Below are positions 24,513 to 32,732 of a stretch of 64,000 nt of DNA, one piece after another (the stretch's first letter is position 1; each line of letters begins with the position of its first letter). The position numbers were made by a program, and so were the translations under genes. The stretch is from assembly GCF_017874455.1 (NCBI RefSeq), contig NZ_JAGGLN010000008.1, forward strand, positions 15,300 through 79,299, given 5' to 3'. The notes beneath the pieces are model-generated. The model worked only from the letters and a program-made list of their open reading frames with translations. It ran no database searches and was not told the DNA's origin. Source of the stretch: Methanobacterium aggregans (lineage in GTDB: Archaea > Methanobacteriota > Methanobacteria > Methanobacteriales > Methanobacteriaceae).

Positions 24513-25793
24513 ATGGCAAACGATAAAAAAGGATGTTGCGGAGATGCAGAATCAAAAGAAGTGCCAATTAAAGAAAAAAGCACAGAAAGTTGTTGCGGAT
24601 CTGAAGATACTGATCTAGAAGAAGATGAAGAATGCGGTTGTGGATGTGGGGGCTTTAAATATCCAGATACATCCACTAAAAATAATCCCAATAAGCCTAA
24701 GTTCATAGCTGACTATGAGTTCTTTAAAGAATTTGAAAACTATGCATATTCATTAGGTTTTAAAAGTGTAGGATATACACAACTTACTCCTGACTTATTA
24801 ACTAAAAATAAATTCATGCAGTATACAAATACTATTGTACTAACCATTGAAATGAATAAAGAGATCATTGAAACTCCTCCTGGCGAAGAAGCACAGAGAT
24901 TAAATGATTTAGCTTATGAAAAAACAGGCCACCTTACTTATATGCTCTCTGACTATCTTAGAGAAAAAGGTTATGCAACAGAGATCGCCCATTCTTATGA
25001 TAGTATAGTAAAACTGTCTTCACTTGCTCAAAAAGCAGGTTTAGGATTTATTGGAAACAATGGCCTTCTGATAACACCAGAATTAGGTTCAAGATTAAAA
25101 ATTTCAGCCATAACAGTTAGTATAGCTAATCTGCCAATGAAAGATGAAAATGAACATGCTTGGATACCAGAGTACTGTGAAAAATGCGGTAAATGTGTAA
25201 AAGCATGTCCTCATGAAGCTTTAATAGAAAAAGAAACATGTTGCGGTGGTAAAGAAGTTGAATTTGTACGAAAACAATGTATAGGCTGCAGTCAGGGTTG
25301 TACCTACTGTATAGAAGCATGTCCATTTGATGAAAAGGGATACGCGCATGTTAAAAATAAATTTGACAAAATGAACGCCAAATTAAAGGAAAAACAGAAT
25401 AAAAAATTTAAACCAGAATTATGGAGTAACTGGGCAGAAAAAAACTCTCAAATGTTCGCAGGATTAGTTAATGGTGCCACTATCGCCATATCAATGGCCC
25501 AAAACGAGGAAAAATTAATTCTTTTAGAAAAAGCAGACCATGATCTAAATGTGAGTATAAAAGAATTAGAGGAGTTAGAACGTCCTGTAGCTGATTTAAT
25601 GTTCCTTATTGATGAGAAGGACATTAAAGAAATATTGAATGACACAGCTTCCATAAAATTCATGGATATGCTTTCTTCTGGAAAAATAAAGGTTTACGGA
25701 TTTATAAGCCAAACACAGCTAATTGATAAGGGATACATGGCCTTTTTAAACAGGTTAGGTCTTAGCCTGGGTGGAGGCGGATGTTGCTGTTAA
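24513..25793 (+). CDS. Second QueG/RdhA-like 4Fe-4S protein
   Basis: 426 residues, paralogous to the 19892 gene. Same layout: Cys-rich N-terminus (GCCG, CCGS, CGCGCGG, with fewer cysteines than the first copy), QueG-like core (KLSSLAQKAGLGFIGNNGLL), ferredoxin motifs YCEKCGKCVKACP and CIGCSQGCTYCIEACPF, and C-terminal GGGGCCC. The N-terminal half has diverged from the first copy while the last 516 nt are nearly identical. The first half therefore likely carries any difference in substrate or partner. It follows the DUF169-ferredoxin pair in the same direction. Confidence 0.75.
   Translation: MANDKKGCCGDAESKEVPIKEKSTESCCGSEDTDLEEDEECGCGCGGFKYPDTSTKNNPNKPKFIADYEFFKEFENYAYSLGFKSVGYTQLTPDLLTKNKFMQYTNTIVLTIEMNKEIIETPPGEEAQRLNDLAYEKTGHLTYMLSDYLREKGYATEIAHSYDSIVKLSSLAQKAGLGFIGNNGLLITPELGSRLKISAITVSIANLPMKDENEHAWIPEYCEKCGKCVKACPHEALIEKETCCGGKEVEFVRKQCIGCSQGCTYCIEACPFDEKGYAHVKNKFDKMNAKLKEKQNKKFKPELWSNWAEKNSQMFAGLVNGATIAISMAQNEEKLILLEKADHDLNVSIKELEELERPVADLMFLIDEKDIKEILNDTASIKFMDMLSSGKIKVYGFISQTQLIDKGYMAFLNRLGLSLGGGGCCC
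25278..25793 (+). repeat. Near-identical 516-nt tract shared with 20723-21238
   Basis: Second copy of the converted tract, covering codons from the second iron-sulfur cluster to the stop. The identity ends at the stop codon, since the downstream sequences differ. Confidence 0.9.
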
Positions 25794-25901
25794 ATCATAT
25801 TTTAACCCAAGAATAGAGAAATAGGGTTTTCATAATAATTGACCTTTTTTAGAAAATAAAGTTCCTTAATACATTAAAAAAATGATATGGGGGAGAAAAA
25901 A

Positions 25902-26372
25902 GTGAAAATGAATGAAACCAATAGAAAAACTCTAAAAATCAGGTGGCAAAGGCTTGTAGATGCGGGAGAAACATGTCCACGATGTGGATCAACGGAAGAG
26001 GAAGTTGAAAATGCAGTGTTAACACTCGAAAAATCCCTCAATCCACTTGGAATAAAAGTCGTTCTAGAAAAGAATGTGCTATCTGTTGTGGAATTCAAAA
26101 AAGACCCATTACAATCTAATCAAATTCTGATCAATGAACGACCATTGGAAAATTGGATTGGAGGAGAAGTTGGAGAAAGCCCATGTTGTGAAGTCTGTAA
26201 CTCAGATTGTAGAACGATTGGAGTAGAAGGAGAAGTCTACGAAACAATCCCTGCGGAATTAGTAATTAAAGCAGGACTTCTTGCAGCCACACAACTAGTT
26301 GAAGCTAAGACAAAGGAATCTTGTTGTGGAACTGCACCAAAAGATCCTGAAGATAATTGCTGCCCAAAATAG
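25902..26372 (+). CDS. DUF2703 family protein
   Basis: About 156 residues of the DUF2703 family. CPRCGSTEEEV near the N-terminus looks like a thioredoxin-like CxxC, with EVCNSDCRTIGVEGEVYETIPAELVIKAG further on; the C-terminus has SCCGTAPKDPEDNCCPK, another soft-metal-like cysteine cluster. A thiol-redox or metalloid-binding role fits its position beside ArsR-controlled genes (inference). GGGGGAG lies six bases before the GTG at 25902, which I take as the start; ATGs at 25887 and 25908 are alternatives. The 3' end abuts a ferredoxin-tail fragment. Confidence 0.7.
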   Translation: MKMNETNRKTLKIRWQRLVDAGETCPRCGSTEEEVENAVLTLEKSLNPLGIKVVLEKNVLSVVEFKKDPLQSNQILINERPLENWIGGEVGESPCCEVCNSDCRTIGVEGEVYETIPAELVIKAGLLAATQLVEAKTKESCCGTAPKDPEDNCCPK

Positions 26373-26470
26373 ATAAAGAAAACCTTCGTGAACTTTACAA
26401 AAAAGACAAACTATGGACAAACATCCAAAAAGCATTAATAAAGGAAGGCAAATTAGAATTTAAGGATTAA
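26372..26470 (+). pseudogene. Orphan tail of a ferredoxin gene
   Basis: This stretch encodes DKENLRELYKKDKLW to KEGKLEFKD and a stop, matching the tail of the ferredoxin at 24106-24417 (DKEALRELYKKEGIW to EEGRLEVTD). It has no start or cluster region. It begins at the DUF2703 stop codon in another frame, so DUF2703 apparently replaced the front of a second ferredoxin gene through recombination. Confidence 0.8.
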
Positions 26471-26567
26471 TATTTAATTCTTTTTTATTTTAAGACTTTA
26501 GAGTAGTTAAAAAATTATTAAATCTATTGAATAGGGATTAATATCCAATAATGCCTATGAAGTCTTT

Positions 26568-26921
26568 TCATCTGTTTTTGATGAGTTCATCTATGTTACC
26601 TGGAATCATCTCATTGGAAAGCCTGTAATGTACCCACACACCTTCTTTGTGCCATTTTAGGAATCCTGCATTTTTCAGGATGTTCAGATGGTGGGAAACG
26701 GTTGCCTGGGGTTTTTCAAGGGCTTCCATTATTTCACAGACACAAAGTTCCCCTTGCTTCAGGAGGTAGACTATTTTCAGTCTCGTGGGGTCTGCAAGTG
26801 CCTTTATTGCTTCAGAACTTTTATATATTTCATCGTCATCTGGTATTTCAGACAGGATCTTTTTGAGGTTTTTAATCTGTTCACAGGTGGGTTTGTTCCC
26901 ATTTGTCTGGCATGATTTCAT
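26568..26921 (-). CDS. ArsR-family metalloregulator 3
   Basis: 117 residues of the ArsR family, with a start (MKSCQTNG) matching ArsR 1 (MKSCETGK). LADPTRLKIVYLL, the metal motif ELCVCEI and PQATVSHHLNILKNA are intact. Base composition is less AT-rich than in the genes from 17 to 26.5 kb, so this copy may be the older resident. It is divergent from DUF166, and the region between them holds a 16-base palindrome likely to be its operator. Confidence 0.85.
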   Translation of the reverse strand: MKSCQTNGNKPTCEQIKNLKKILSEIPDDDEIYKSSEAIKALADPTRLKIVYLLKQGELCVCEIMEALEKPQATVSHHLNILKNAGFLKWHKEGVWVHYRLSNEMIPGNIDELIKNR

Positions 26922-26941
26922 GGTATCAACTATCAGCACTG

Positions 26942-26957
26942 ATATATTTAAATATAT
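26942..26957. promoter_or_regulatory. Palindromic candidate ArsR operator
   Basis: ATATATTTAAATATAT is a perfect 16-base palindrome just upstream of arsR 3 and on the far side of DUF166. A second palindrome (CATTAGT, one base, ACTAATG) at 26966-26980 lies nearer DUF166. AT-only palindromes can arise by chance, so assignment is tentative. Confidence 0.45.
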
Positions 26958-27014
26958 AGATACTTCATTAGTTACTAATGTGAAATTAGTAGGGAGTTTA
27001 GAGGTGTAAAAGAA

Positions 27015-27710
27015 ATGTTAAAAGTTGCAGTGGTTACAGATGGTCCCTACGGTGACAGGGCCTTTGAAACAATGAATGAAATGTTCAACACGGCTTTTAT
27101 AGAGCTGGAACAGCCGTCGTCAATGTTCCTTGATGAGATAGATGTGCCTGAAAGGGATTTAAAGCTTCTTGAAAATGCCAACATCCTCATAACCTACACA
27201 ACACATCCAGACCTCACCTTGGAGCTGGTGGATAACCTCCACAGTAAGGTGGACTGGGTGATAGTTGCTGCATGGAAGGGGGATGGATTTAAAAACCAGT
27301 TAGAATCCCATGGAAATGTTACATGTCCCTACGTAATGTGCGAACTTGAAGAAAATGGAAATCCAATATTCGATGAATTCGTGTCAAAAATTGGAAAGCC
27401 TAAAGTTGACCTGAAGCTCGATGGTAATAAACTCAAGGATGTAACAGTTTTAAGGTCATCACCCTGCGGATCAACTGCCTTCGTTGCAGAGTACATAAAG
27501 GAGGAATATCTGAACAAAACATTAACTGAGGAACTTCCAGTTGAAGCTGGGCTCAAACTGCAGCATTACCCCTGCAGATCATCCAAGATAAGGCTTTTTT
27601 CTGATGATGAATGTAAAAAAACCATGGCATCTGGATTTCACAGGGATGCCTTTGAGGAGGCAGCTGCATTTGCAAAGAGGGGTTTGGAGAACAGGGAAAT
27701 AAAGATGTGA
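27015..27710 (+). CDS. DUF166 family protein
   Basis: 231 residues of the DUF166 family, widespread in methanogens. The N-terminus VAVVTDGPYGDRAFETM is the family signature. VIVAAWKGDGF, TCPYVMCELEE, RSSPCGSTAFVAEYIKE and LQHYPCRSSKIRLF carry conserved cysteines that may bind a metal or an iron-sulfur cluster. Members have sometimes been labelled thymidylate synthase-like, which I would not repeat without evidence. GAGGTG precedes the ATG. It is divergent from arsR 3 and may belong to its regulon. Confidence 0.75.
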   Translation: MLKVAVVTDGPYGDRAFETMNEMFNTAFIELEQPSSMFLDEIDVPERDLKLLENANILITYTTHPDLTLELVDNLHSKVDWVIVAAWKGDGFKNQLESHGNVTCPYVMCELEENGNPIFDEFVSKIGKPKVDLKLDGNKLKDVTVLRSSPCGSTAFVAEYIKEEYLNKTLTEELPVEAGLKLQHYPCRSSKIRLFSDDECKKTMASGFHRDAFEEAAAFAKRGLENREIKM

Positions 27711-27790
27711 TTAAAAACCCTTCCATAATCAACTTTTTTTTGTATTATATTTAAAATAAAAAATAATCTGAGTTTCAACATCCCTTTTTT

Positions 27791-28543
27791 TCATATTCGC
27801 ATTGGCAAAGTCTTTTTATGCAGTTTTACAGCTAGATAGAAGAATAAAACTGTGAAGAGGAGAAGAACTGCGAAATCAACTGTCAGTGGATAGTGGTGGG
27901 ATCCCTGGAGTGAGTACCGGGTTAGATCTGTGAAGTAGGTTAGGGGAGAGAGGGATGCAACGACCTTACCCCAGTAGGGCATGTTCTCTACTGGGATGAA
28001 TATGCCGCTTATAAAGACCAGGGGAAACTTCACCATGGTTGATAGCATCATGACGTTTGAGGGTGCGTTGGTTGGAATGGTTGACATCAAAAGGCCCAGG
28101 AATGAAAAACACACTGCAGCCACAAAGATTCCCATTGCAAGGACAAAGGGATGGATCACACCCACCCCAAGGATCAGTCCTATTGCTACGGGTACTGAGG
28201 TTACTCCAACCCCAAATATGAAGGATGCCATCATGTCCCCCATTAGAATGGTTGAGATGGATACTGGACAGGAGGCCAGCCTTTCAAGGGTGTTCATCTG
28301 TGCTTCCCATGGCATGATCACAGGGGATACAGATGTGGCTGTGAAGAGAATGGTCATTGATATAAGACCAGAAACCAGGAATTCAATGGGCAAATTCCTG
28401 CTGCCGGTTAAAAATGCCAGAAACAGGAATAGGGGTATGAGCACTCCAAATATGATTACAGGACCCTTCAAATAATAGATTCGTATGTCCTTCTTCATGA
28501 TTCCCAGGGAACGCTTCAACTGGTCTAAAGTTTCCTGAAACAT
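27791..28543 (-). CDS. ABC-2 type transporter permease
   Basis: 250 residues with six predicted membrane helices; the ABC-2 signature SGIFIPVENMPYWGKVVASLSPLTYFTDLTRY lies near residue 180. It overlaps the end of the ATPase gene (TAATG-type overlap), so the two form one exporter. Substrate unknown; such ABC-2 exporters move drugs, lipids or polysaccharides. Nothing ties it to arsenic except its place between arsR 3 and arsR 4. Confidence 0.88.
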   Translation of the reverse strand: MFQETLDQLKRSLGIMKKDIRIYYLKGPVIIFGVLIPLFLFLAFLTGSRNLPIEFLVSGLISMTILFTATSVSPVIMPWEAQMNTLERLASCPVSISTILMGDMMASFIFGVGVTSVPVAIGLILGVGVIHPFVLAMGIFVAAVCFSFLGLLMSTIPTNAPSNVMMLSTMVKFPLVFISGIFIPVENMPYWGKVVASLSPLTYFTDLTRYSLQGSHHYPLTVDFAVLLLFTVLFFYLAVKLHKKTLPMRI

Positions 28544-29463
28544 TAGGAACCTCCAGTGAGTTCAATGAAAACTTCTTCAAGTGAGGGTAACAGGGTGTTC
28601 ATGGTCATTATCTTCAATCCACGTTCCTCTGCAAAGTGGGTTAATGATAGGATGAGATCGTTGATGTTCTTTGTGTAGATCCTGAACTTATCACCTTCCA
28701 TCTTTACTTCAGCAGCATCTGAAATTTCTGAAAATTCCTGGATGTTTATGCTTCTATCAAAACTTATTTCAACAGAGTTTAACTTTTTGATCCTGTTTTT
28801 AAGGGTTTCTGGCCTGTCAATTGTTGCAATTTTGCCCCTGTTGATGATTGCAACCCTTTCACAGAGCTGGTTTGCTTCCTCCATGTCATGGGTTGTGAGG
28901 AAGATGGTTTTTCCTTCCCCTGATAGTTCCTGAAGTATGTCCTTTATGAGGCGTCTGCTCTGGACGTCAAGGCCGCTTGTGGGTTCATCAAGAAATAGCA
29001 GGGTTGGATCGTTTATCAGGGCCATGCAGAGTATCAGCCTCTGCTTCATGCCCTTGGAAAAGCCTTTAACTTTCTGATCTTTCCTTTCGTAGAGCCCTAA
29101 TTTATCTAGAAGATTTTTTGCACGAGTTTCAGCATCTTTTTTGGGTATTCCATATAGTTCTGCCATTAAGATGATGTTCTGCCATGCAGACAGATCCACG
29201 TAGGCATTGGATGTTTCAGGAACCACACCAAAATGCTGTTTCACCTTCAATGGTTCATTTTGAATGTTGTAGCCTAAAATATGGGCTTCTCCTTCATCAG
29301 GATTTATTATGCCCGTTAACATTCTCCATGTTGTGGTTTTACCAGCACCGTTGGGTCCTAAAAATCCAAAGATCTCCCCTTCATTGACCTCAAAATTGAT
29401 ATGATCAACTGCAGTGAAACCATGGTAAACCTTGGTGAGATTCTGAACTTCAACAATCTTCAT
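28543..29463 (-). CDS. ABC transporter ATP-binding protein
   Basis: 306 residues. Walker A GPNGAGKTT near residue 38, signature KGFSKGMKQRL, Walker B LLFLDEPTSGLD and the switch histidine in LTTHDM are all present, followed by a C-terminal domain of about 90 residues typical of DrrA/CcmA-type ATPases. It drives the ABC-2 permease encoded next. The first gene of this exporter pair, 34 nt after the zinc-ribbon gene on the same strand. Confidence 0.92.
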   Translation of the reverse strand: MKIVEVQNLTKVYHGFTAVDHINFEVNEGEIFGFLGPNGAGKTTTWRMLTGIINPDEGEAHILGYNIQNEPLKVKQHFGVVPETSNAYVDLSAWQNIILMAELYGIPKKDAETRAKNLLDKLGLYERKDQKVKGFSKGMKQRLILCMALINDPTLLFLDEPTSGLDVQSRRLIKDILQELSGEGKTIFLTTHDMEEANQLCERVAIINRGKIATIDRPETLKNRIKKLNSVEISFDRSINIQEFSEISDAAEVKMEGDKFRIYTKNINDLILSLTHFAEERGLKIMTMNTLLPSLEEVFIELTGGS

Positions 29464-29497
29464 GAACCAATACCCCGTTTTTATTAGATAAGGTTAA

Positions 29498-29692
29498 TTA
29501 TTTCTTTGTATCACATTTCCAACAGTATTCAGTGTCTCTGTTGGTCTTAAATACAGCGCCGCATTTTTTACATACAACCTCTCTGAGTGAGGATTTCTTT
29601 TTTTCAGTGAATCCTGTTTGACACGGACAGGTTCCCCCACTGTATTTAGCTTTTATTTCTGCTTCAAATGCTTTATCATCATCTTTTGTCAT
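29498..29692 (-). CDS. Small zinc-ribbon protein
   Basis: 64 residues. CPCQTGF and a zinc ribbon VCKKCGAVFKTNRDTEYCWKC give six or seven cysteines in a very small protein. The ATG at 29692 has GGTGA five bases upstream; a GTG three codons earlier would be part of that site. It overlaps the end of the DGC-domain gene by 14 nt, so the two are co-translated. Probably a metal-binding partner of the DGC protein. Confidence 0.65.
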   Translation of the reverse strand: MTKDDDKAFEAEIKAKYSGGTCPCQTGFTEKKKSSLREVVCKKCGAVFKTNRDTEYCWKCDTKK

Positions 29693-30071
29693 GGATTTCA
29701 CCTAATTTTTCCTTTACCTTCTCTTTAATTATTTCAACACAGATTTCGCCTTCATCATCCAGCCTTGAAACATCGTTGGGTTTATAATCTGTTTTTTCCA
29801 GTTCTTCCATTACATTTATGGTTTTGGCAACTTCAACACCCTTTTGCTTCATTATCTTGTTTACACAGTTACTTTCACAGCCGTTTATTGCCAGGATTGG
29901 ATATTTTCTTATTAACTCTCTGAATCCCTGCCTATCTGCAGAAGTTGCACCCATACATATGGATATGGTGTTATCAGTTTCTGAAGCTGTGTCTGTAGAT
30001 GCTACTCTACTTACAAGGCCGTAAGGACTCATTCCACTGCATGCTGCAAGTGCGACTTTATCTTTTTCCAT
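29679..30071 (-). CDS. DGC-domain putative zinc-binding protein
   Basis: 130 residues. ALAACSGMSPYGLVSRVA at the N-terminus and AINGCESNCVNKIMKQKG in the middle match the DGC (putative zinc-binding) domain, whose cysteines at about residues 11, 39, 65 and 69 could hold a metal. Members often lie near ArsR regulators and thiol proteins. Here the gene directly follows arsR 4 (27 nt) and precedes a zinc-ribbon gene; the three likely form one operon. Confidence 0.75.
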   Translation of the reverse strand: MEKDKVALAACSGMSPYGLVSRVASTDTASETDNTISICMGATSADRQGFRELIRKYPILAINGCESNCVNKIMKQKGVEVAKTINVMEELEKTDYKPNDVSRLDDEGEICVEIIKEKVKEKLGEIHDKR

Positions 30072-30098
30072 TTCATTTCCTCCTCAGATTTTAATGGT

Positions 30099-30473
30099 TC
30101 ATTCTGTTATCATTTCAATAATTCTGATTATATCATGATTTTTAAGCCCATATTTTATCCAAATTCCTTCTTTATGGGATTTTATAAAATCAGCGTTCTT
30201 CAAAACGTTTAAGTGATAGGATACTGTGGATTGAGGTTTATTTAGGGCTGTGATTATTTCACAAACATATAAATCTCCATGTTTCAAAAGATACAGTATC
30301 TTAAGGCGCGTAGAGTCTGAAAGTGCTCTAAAACTTTTGGATTTAGTATATAATTCACCATTACCATCCAAATTCTGCACAATATCCCCTAATTTTTTTA
30401 TATCTTCAGAATCCAGACATAATTCTCTAGCTTTACATATCCTTGTAGGATCATCCAAAGAATCAACCCCCAC
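30099..30473 (-). CDS. ArsR-family regulator 4, metal motif altered
   Basis: 124 residues of the ArsR family. LSDSTRLKILYLL and PQSTVSYHLNVLKNA are intact, but the motif reads DLYVCEI: a tyrosine (Y69) replaces the first cysteine of the ELCVCEL pair, leaving only C71. The N-terminus has C13 and C19. It may sense a different ligand or use other cysteines. The start is uncertain: a GTG at 30473 overlaps the AGGTGGGGG site, and a TTG five codons later is an alternative. Upstream is AT-rich DNA with ATATATCCAAATATG-like sites resembling those of the other arsR genes. Confidence 0.8.
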   Translation of the reverse strand: MGVDSLDDPTRICKARELCLDSEDIKKLGDIVQNLDGNGELYTKSKSFRALSDSTRLKILYLLKHGDLYVCEIITALNKPQSTVSYHLNVLKNADFIKSHKEGIWIKYGLKNHDIIRIIEMITE

Positions 30474-30712
30474 CTAGAAAATTGTTGGCCATTCCACCAT
30501 TAATCCAATATCCCTATCTCATTCATGATCTTCAATTATTCATATATCCAAATATGTAGATATATAAATAAATATGATTAAGTGGCATATAAATTTATCG
30601 AAATATCAGAAGTTTAAGAAAAAAATGGAAATAACGAATGATTATTAAAAATAAAGTTAAATAAAAATCCATTGATATAAAATAGATGAAATATTACGAA
30701 GATTTTAAAAAA

Positions 30713-32095
30713 TTACCTCCAGAGAAGCTCATTCTTATTCAGGTAAAGGTAAAGGAACCTTAAAACTTCACCATCACACTGGGATTCCAGAAGCTCGTTG
30801 ATGTCAAGAAGCTGGTGTTCTTTGAGGATCTCAGTCTTTACGTGCTTACCAAATCTGAGGTAACCTATTTTATTTGGGGTTAGAACACCCTCAAAGAATG
30901 CTTCAACAGATTCATAGGTTCTTGGAACCTCAACTACCCATCTGTCACCTTCAACCCATGCTTTACCAGAATATTTCTCTAAGAAGCGTTCCTGGTGTTC
31001 TTTAAACCATATCTGAGGACCTGAATGTTTCCTCATAGTTGGGAGCTTCCAGGTTTCAAATTCAACCAGTATCATGGCTTCATCATCCTCATCTGTCCAG
31101 GAGTCACTTCCTGTAACTGTGAATCCATGGCTTTCTGCAACCTTCACAATGGATTTCTCAGTCTTCCTGATCTGGGGGTAAACAGCATCTGCAGGAATAT
31201 CAGGGGGTCTGAATGTTAAGATAAACGTTTTTGTACCCCTCTTCAAAAATTCCTTTTTCACTGATTCTGAATGGAACTCCAGATCCTTTGGATAGAAGTA
31301 TCTCTCTGAAGGGTTTTTGAGGAAGTTTTCAGATGCAACAATAAAATCTGACATCTTCTGAAGGTTCAGTGCTGCTGCAACGTTCCTGTTTTTGTCCACA
31401 GGGTCAACTGCAACCAGTGGATCCTTGAAAAGTTCTGCTGTACCATGGTTTTCAAGGTCAACTATCTGACCGTACCTCCAGGAACTGGATGCTGCCCCTA
31501 AAACTCCCATGAAGGTTCCGTATTCAAGTACCATGAGTTCGCAGAGGTAGCCTGAAAATCCCCCCACCTTGAACTCTGATCCGTAGGTGCCAACGCATTC
31601 CATGAAGCGTTTGAGTAGGAGAACTTCATCTTCCTGCTTCTTGTCCAGGTGTTTTTTGATGTACTGGGTGTGGAGTATGGTTCTGTCCACTGCAGATTTA
31701 AGCTGGGAGGCATCCTCTATGAAATAGCAGGGCACAAAATCTACTTCGTACCCTTCTATGGTGCCTGTAACGTATGGATGTGATGCGTATCGTTCTTCAG
31801 CTGTGCCTCCCATGGTTTCTATGCAGTTGTGGCCGAGTTTGAGTCCGCATCTTTTAAGGTAGGACTCATCTGTATCCAGAGAAAATTCCATGAATATGTC
31901 TATGTCTGCCTTGCCTGCAAGCCATGTTGATTTTGCAACAGACCCTACAAGAACTGCTTCTGCTTCTGCACCTTTGCGGGATGCAGTTTCATTGAGATTT
32001 TTTATGAGCTCGTCTGATAATTCCATTACCCTCTTTTTTTCGGTTTCTGTGGGTTTTATATCCTCCAGAATCCTGTCGAAGTTTATATCTGCCAA
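30713..32095 (-). CDS. cca: CCA-adding enzyme (tRNA nucleotidyltransferase)
   Basis: About 460 residues; adds or repairs the CCA end of tRNAs. The archaeal class I nucleotidyltransferase motif is VLVGSVAKSTWLAGKADIDI near residue 50 (GS, then DxD). The following HNCIETMGG and the tail domains match archaeal Cca length. The GTG at 32104 overlaps AGGTGA; a TTG three codons later has proper spacing from that site, so I use it. First of the minus-strand genes downstream of ThpR, 80 nt away. Confidence 0.93.
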   Translation of the reverse strand: MADINFDRILEDIKPTETEKKRVMELSDELIKNLNETASRKGAEAEAVLVGSVAKSTWLAGKADIDIFMEFSLDTDESYLKRCGLKLGHNCIETMGGTAEERYASHPYVTGTIEGYEVDFVPCYFIEDASQLKSAVDRTILHTQYIKKHLDKKQEDEVLLLKRFMECVGTYGSEFKVGGFSGYLCELMVLEYGTFMGVLGAASSSWRYGQIVDLENHGTAELFKDPLVAVDPVDKNRNVAAALNLQKMSDFIVASENFLKNPSERYFYPKDLEFHSESVKKEFLKRGTKTFILTFRPPDIPADAVYPQIRKTEKSIVKVAESHGFTVTGSDSWTDEDDEAMILVEFETWKLPTMRKHSGPQIWFKEHQERFLEKYSGKAWVEGDRWVVEVPRTYESVEAFFEGVLTPNKIGYLRFGKHVKTEILKEHQLLDINELLESQCDGEVLRFLYLYLNKNELLWR

Positions 32096-32177
32096 ATTAG
32101 TCACCTGTAATCAACTGAAATTCACTGATCCCCTGATCTTTAAGGATGTACTGTTTATTGCTTAATTTTTTTTATTT

Positions 32178-32726
32178 TTATAGTTGGAAATCTTTAACAT
32201 CCGTGTATATTGGCCCTGCTGGTGTTAGTTCGCTTTCTTTGAGAACCAGATTTTTTATGGTGGTTTTTCCGATTTCAACAGTTTCAAGTTCATTTATTAC
32301 TGAAACCAGGGCTTCTTTGTTTTGTGCTCCCTTCACCCTGCCTATTGTGAGGTGTGGAATGTAGCTCCTCTCCTTTTTAAATCCCATCTTGATGAACTCC
32401 CCATCGAAATCCATCTGCATCTTTGAAAACTGGTCTGGATCTTCAACACCAATCCATACAACCCTTATGTAACCCAAATGTGGGAAAACACCCACTCCTT
32501 TGAGTGAGACTTCAAATGGATGGTAGTTTTTGGTTTTCTCTGATAGCATTCCTACTATTTCATCTGCCTTTTCCCTGGAGATATCTCCAAAGAATTTGAA
32601 GGTAAAATGCAGGTTTTCTGGTTCAACAAACTTAATAGGGGCTTCTGCCTTGGCAAGTTGCTTCTGAACTTCACCTATTTTTTCTAAGAGTTCCTTATTC
32701 ACATCCACAGCTAAAAAAGCTCTCAT
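32178..32726 (-). CDS. thpR: RNA 2',3'-cyclic phosphodiesterase ThpR
   Basis: 182 residues of the 2H phosphoesterase (2'-5' RNA ligase, LigT/ThpR) family. The two catalytic HxTx motifs are HFTF in ENLHFTFKFFGD near residue 43 and HLTI in SYIPHLTIGRV near residue 130. It opens cyclic phosphates on RNA ends. GGTGATATAAT precedes the ATG. It sits six nt after the HprK-like gene and just before cca, forming an RNA end-processing group. Confidence 0.92.
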   Translation of the reverse strand: MRAFLAVDVNKELLEKIGEVQKQLAKAEAPIKFVEPENLHFTFKFFGDISREKADEIVGMLSEKTKNYHPFEVSLKGVGVFPHLGYIRVVWIGVEDPDQFSKMQMDFDGEFIKMGFKKERSYIPHLTIGRVKGAQNKEALVSVINELETVEIGKTTIKNLVLKESELTPAGPIYTDVKDFQL

Positions 32727-32732
32727 ATTATA

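Noticed and set aside
27015..27710. Annotation of the DUF166 protein as thymidylate synthase
   Set aside because: No thymidylate synthase active-site motif is visible; the label is not supported by this sequence.
8629..30473. Transposase or integrase explaining the islands
   Set aside because: No transposase, integrase or terminal inverted repeats were seen in either island, so mobility is inferred only from composition and gene order.
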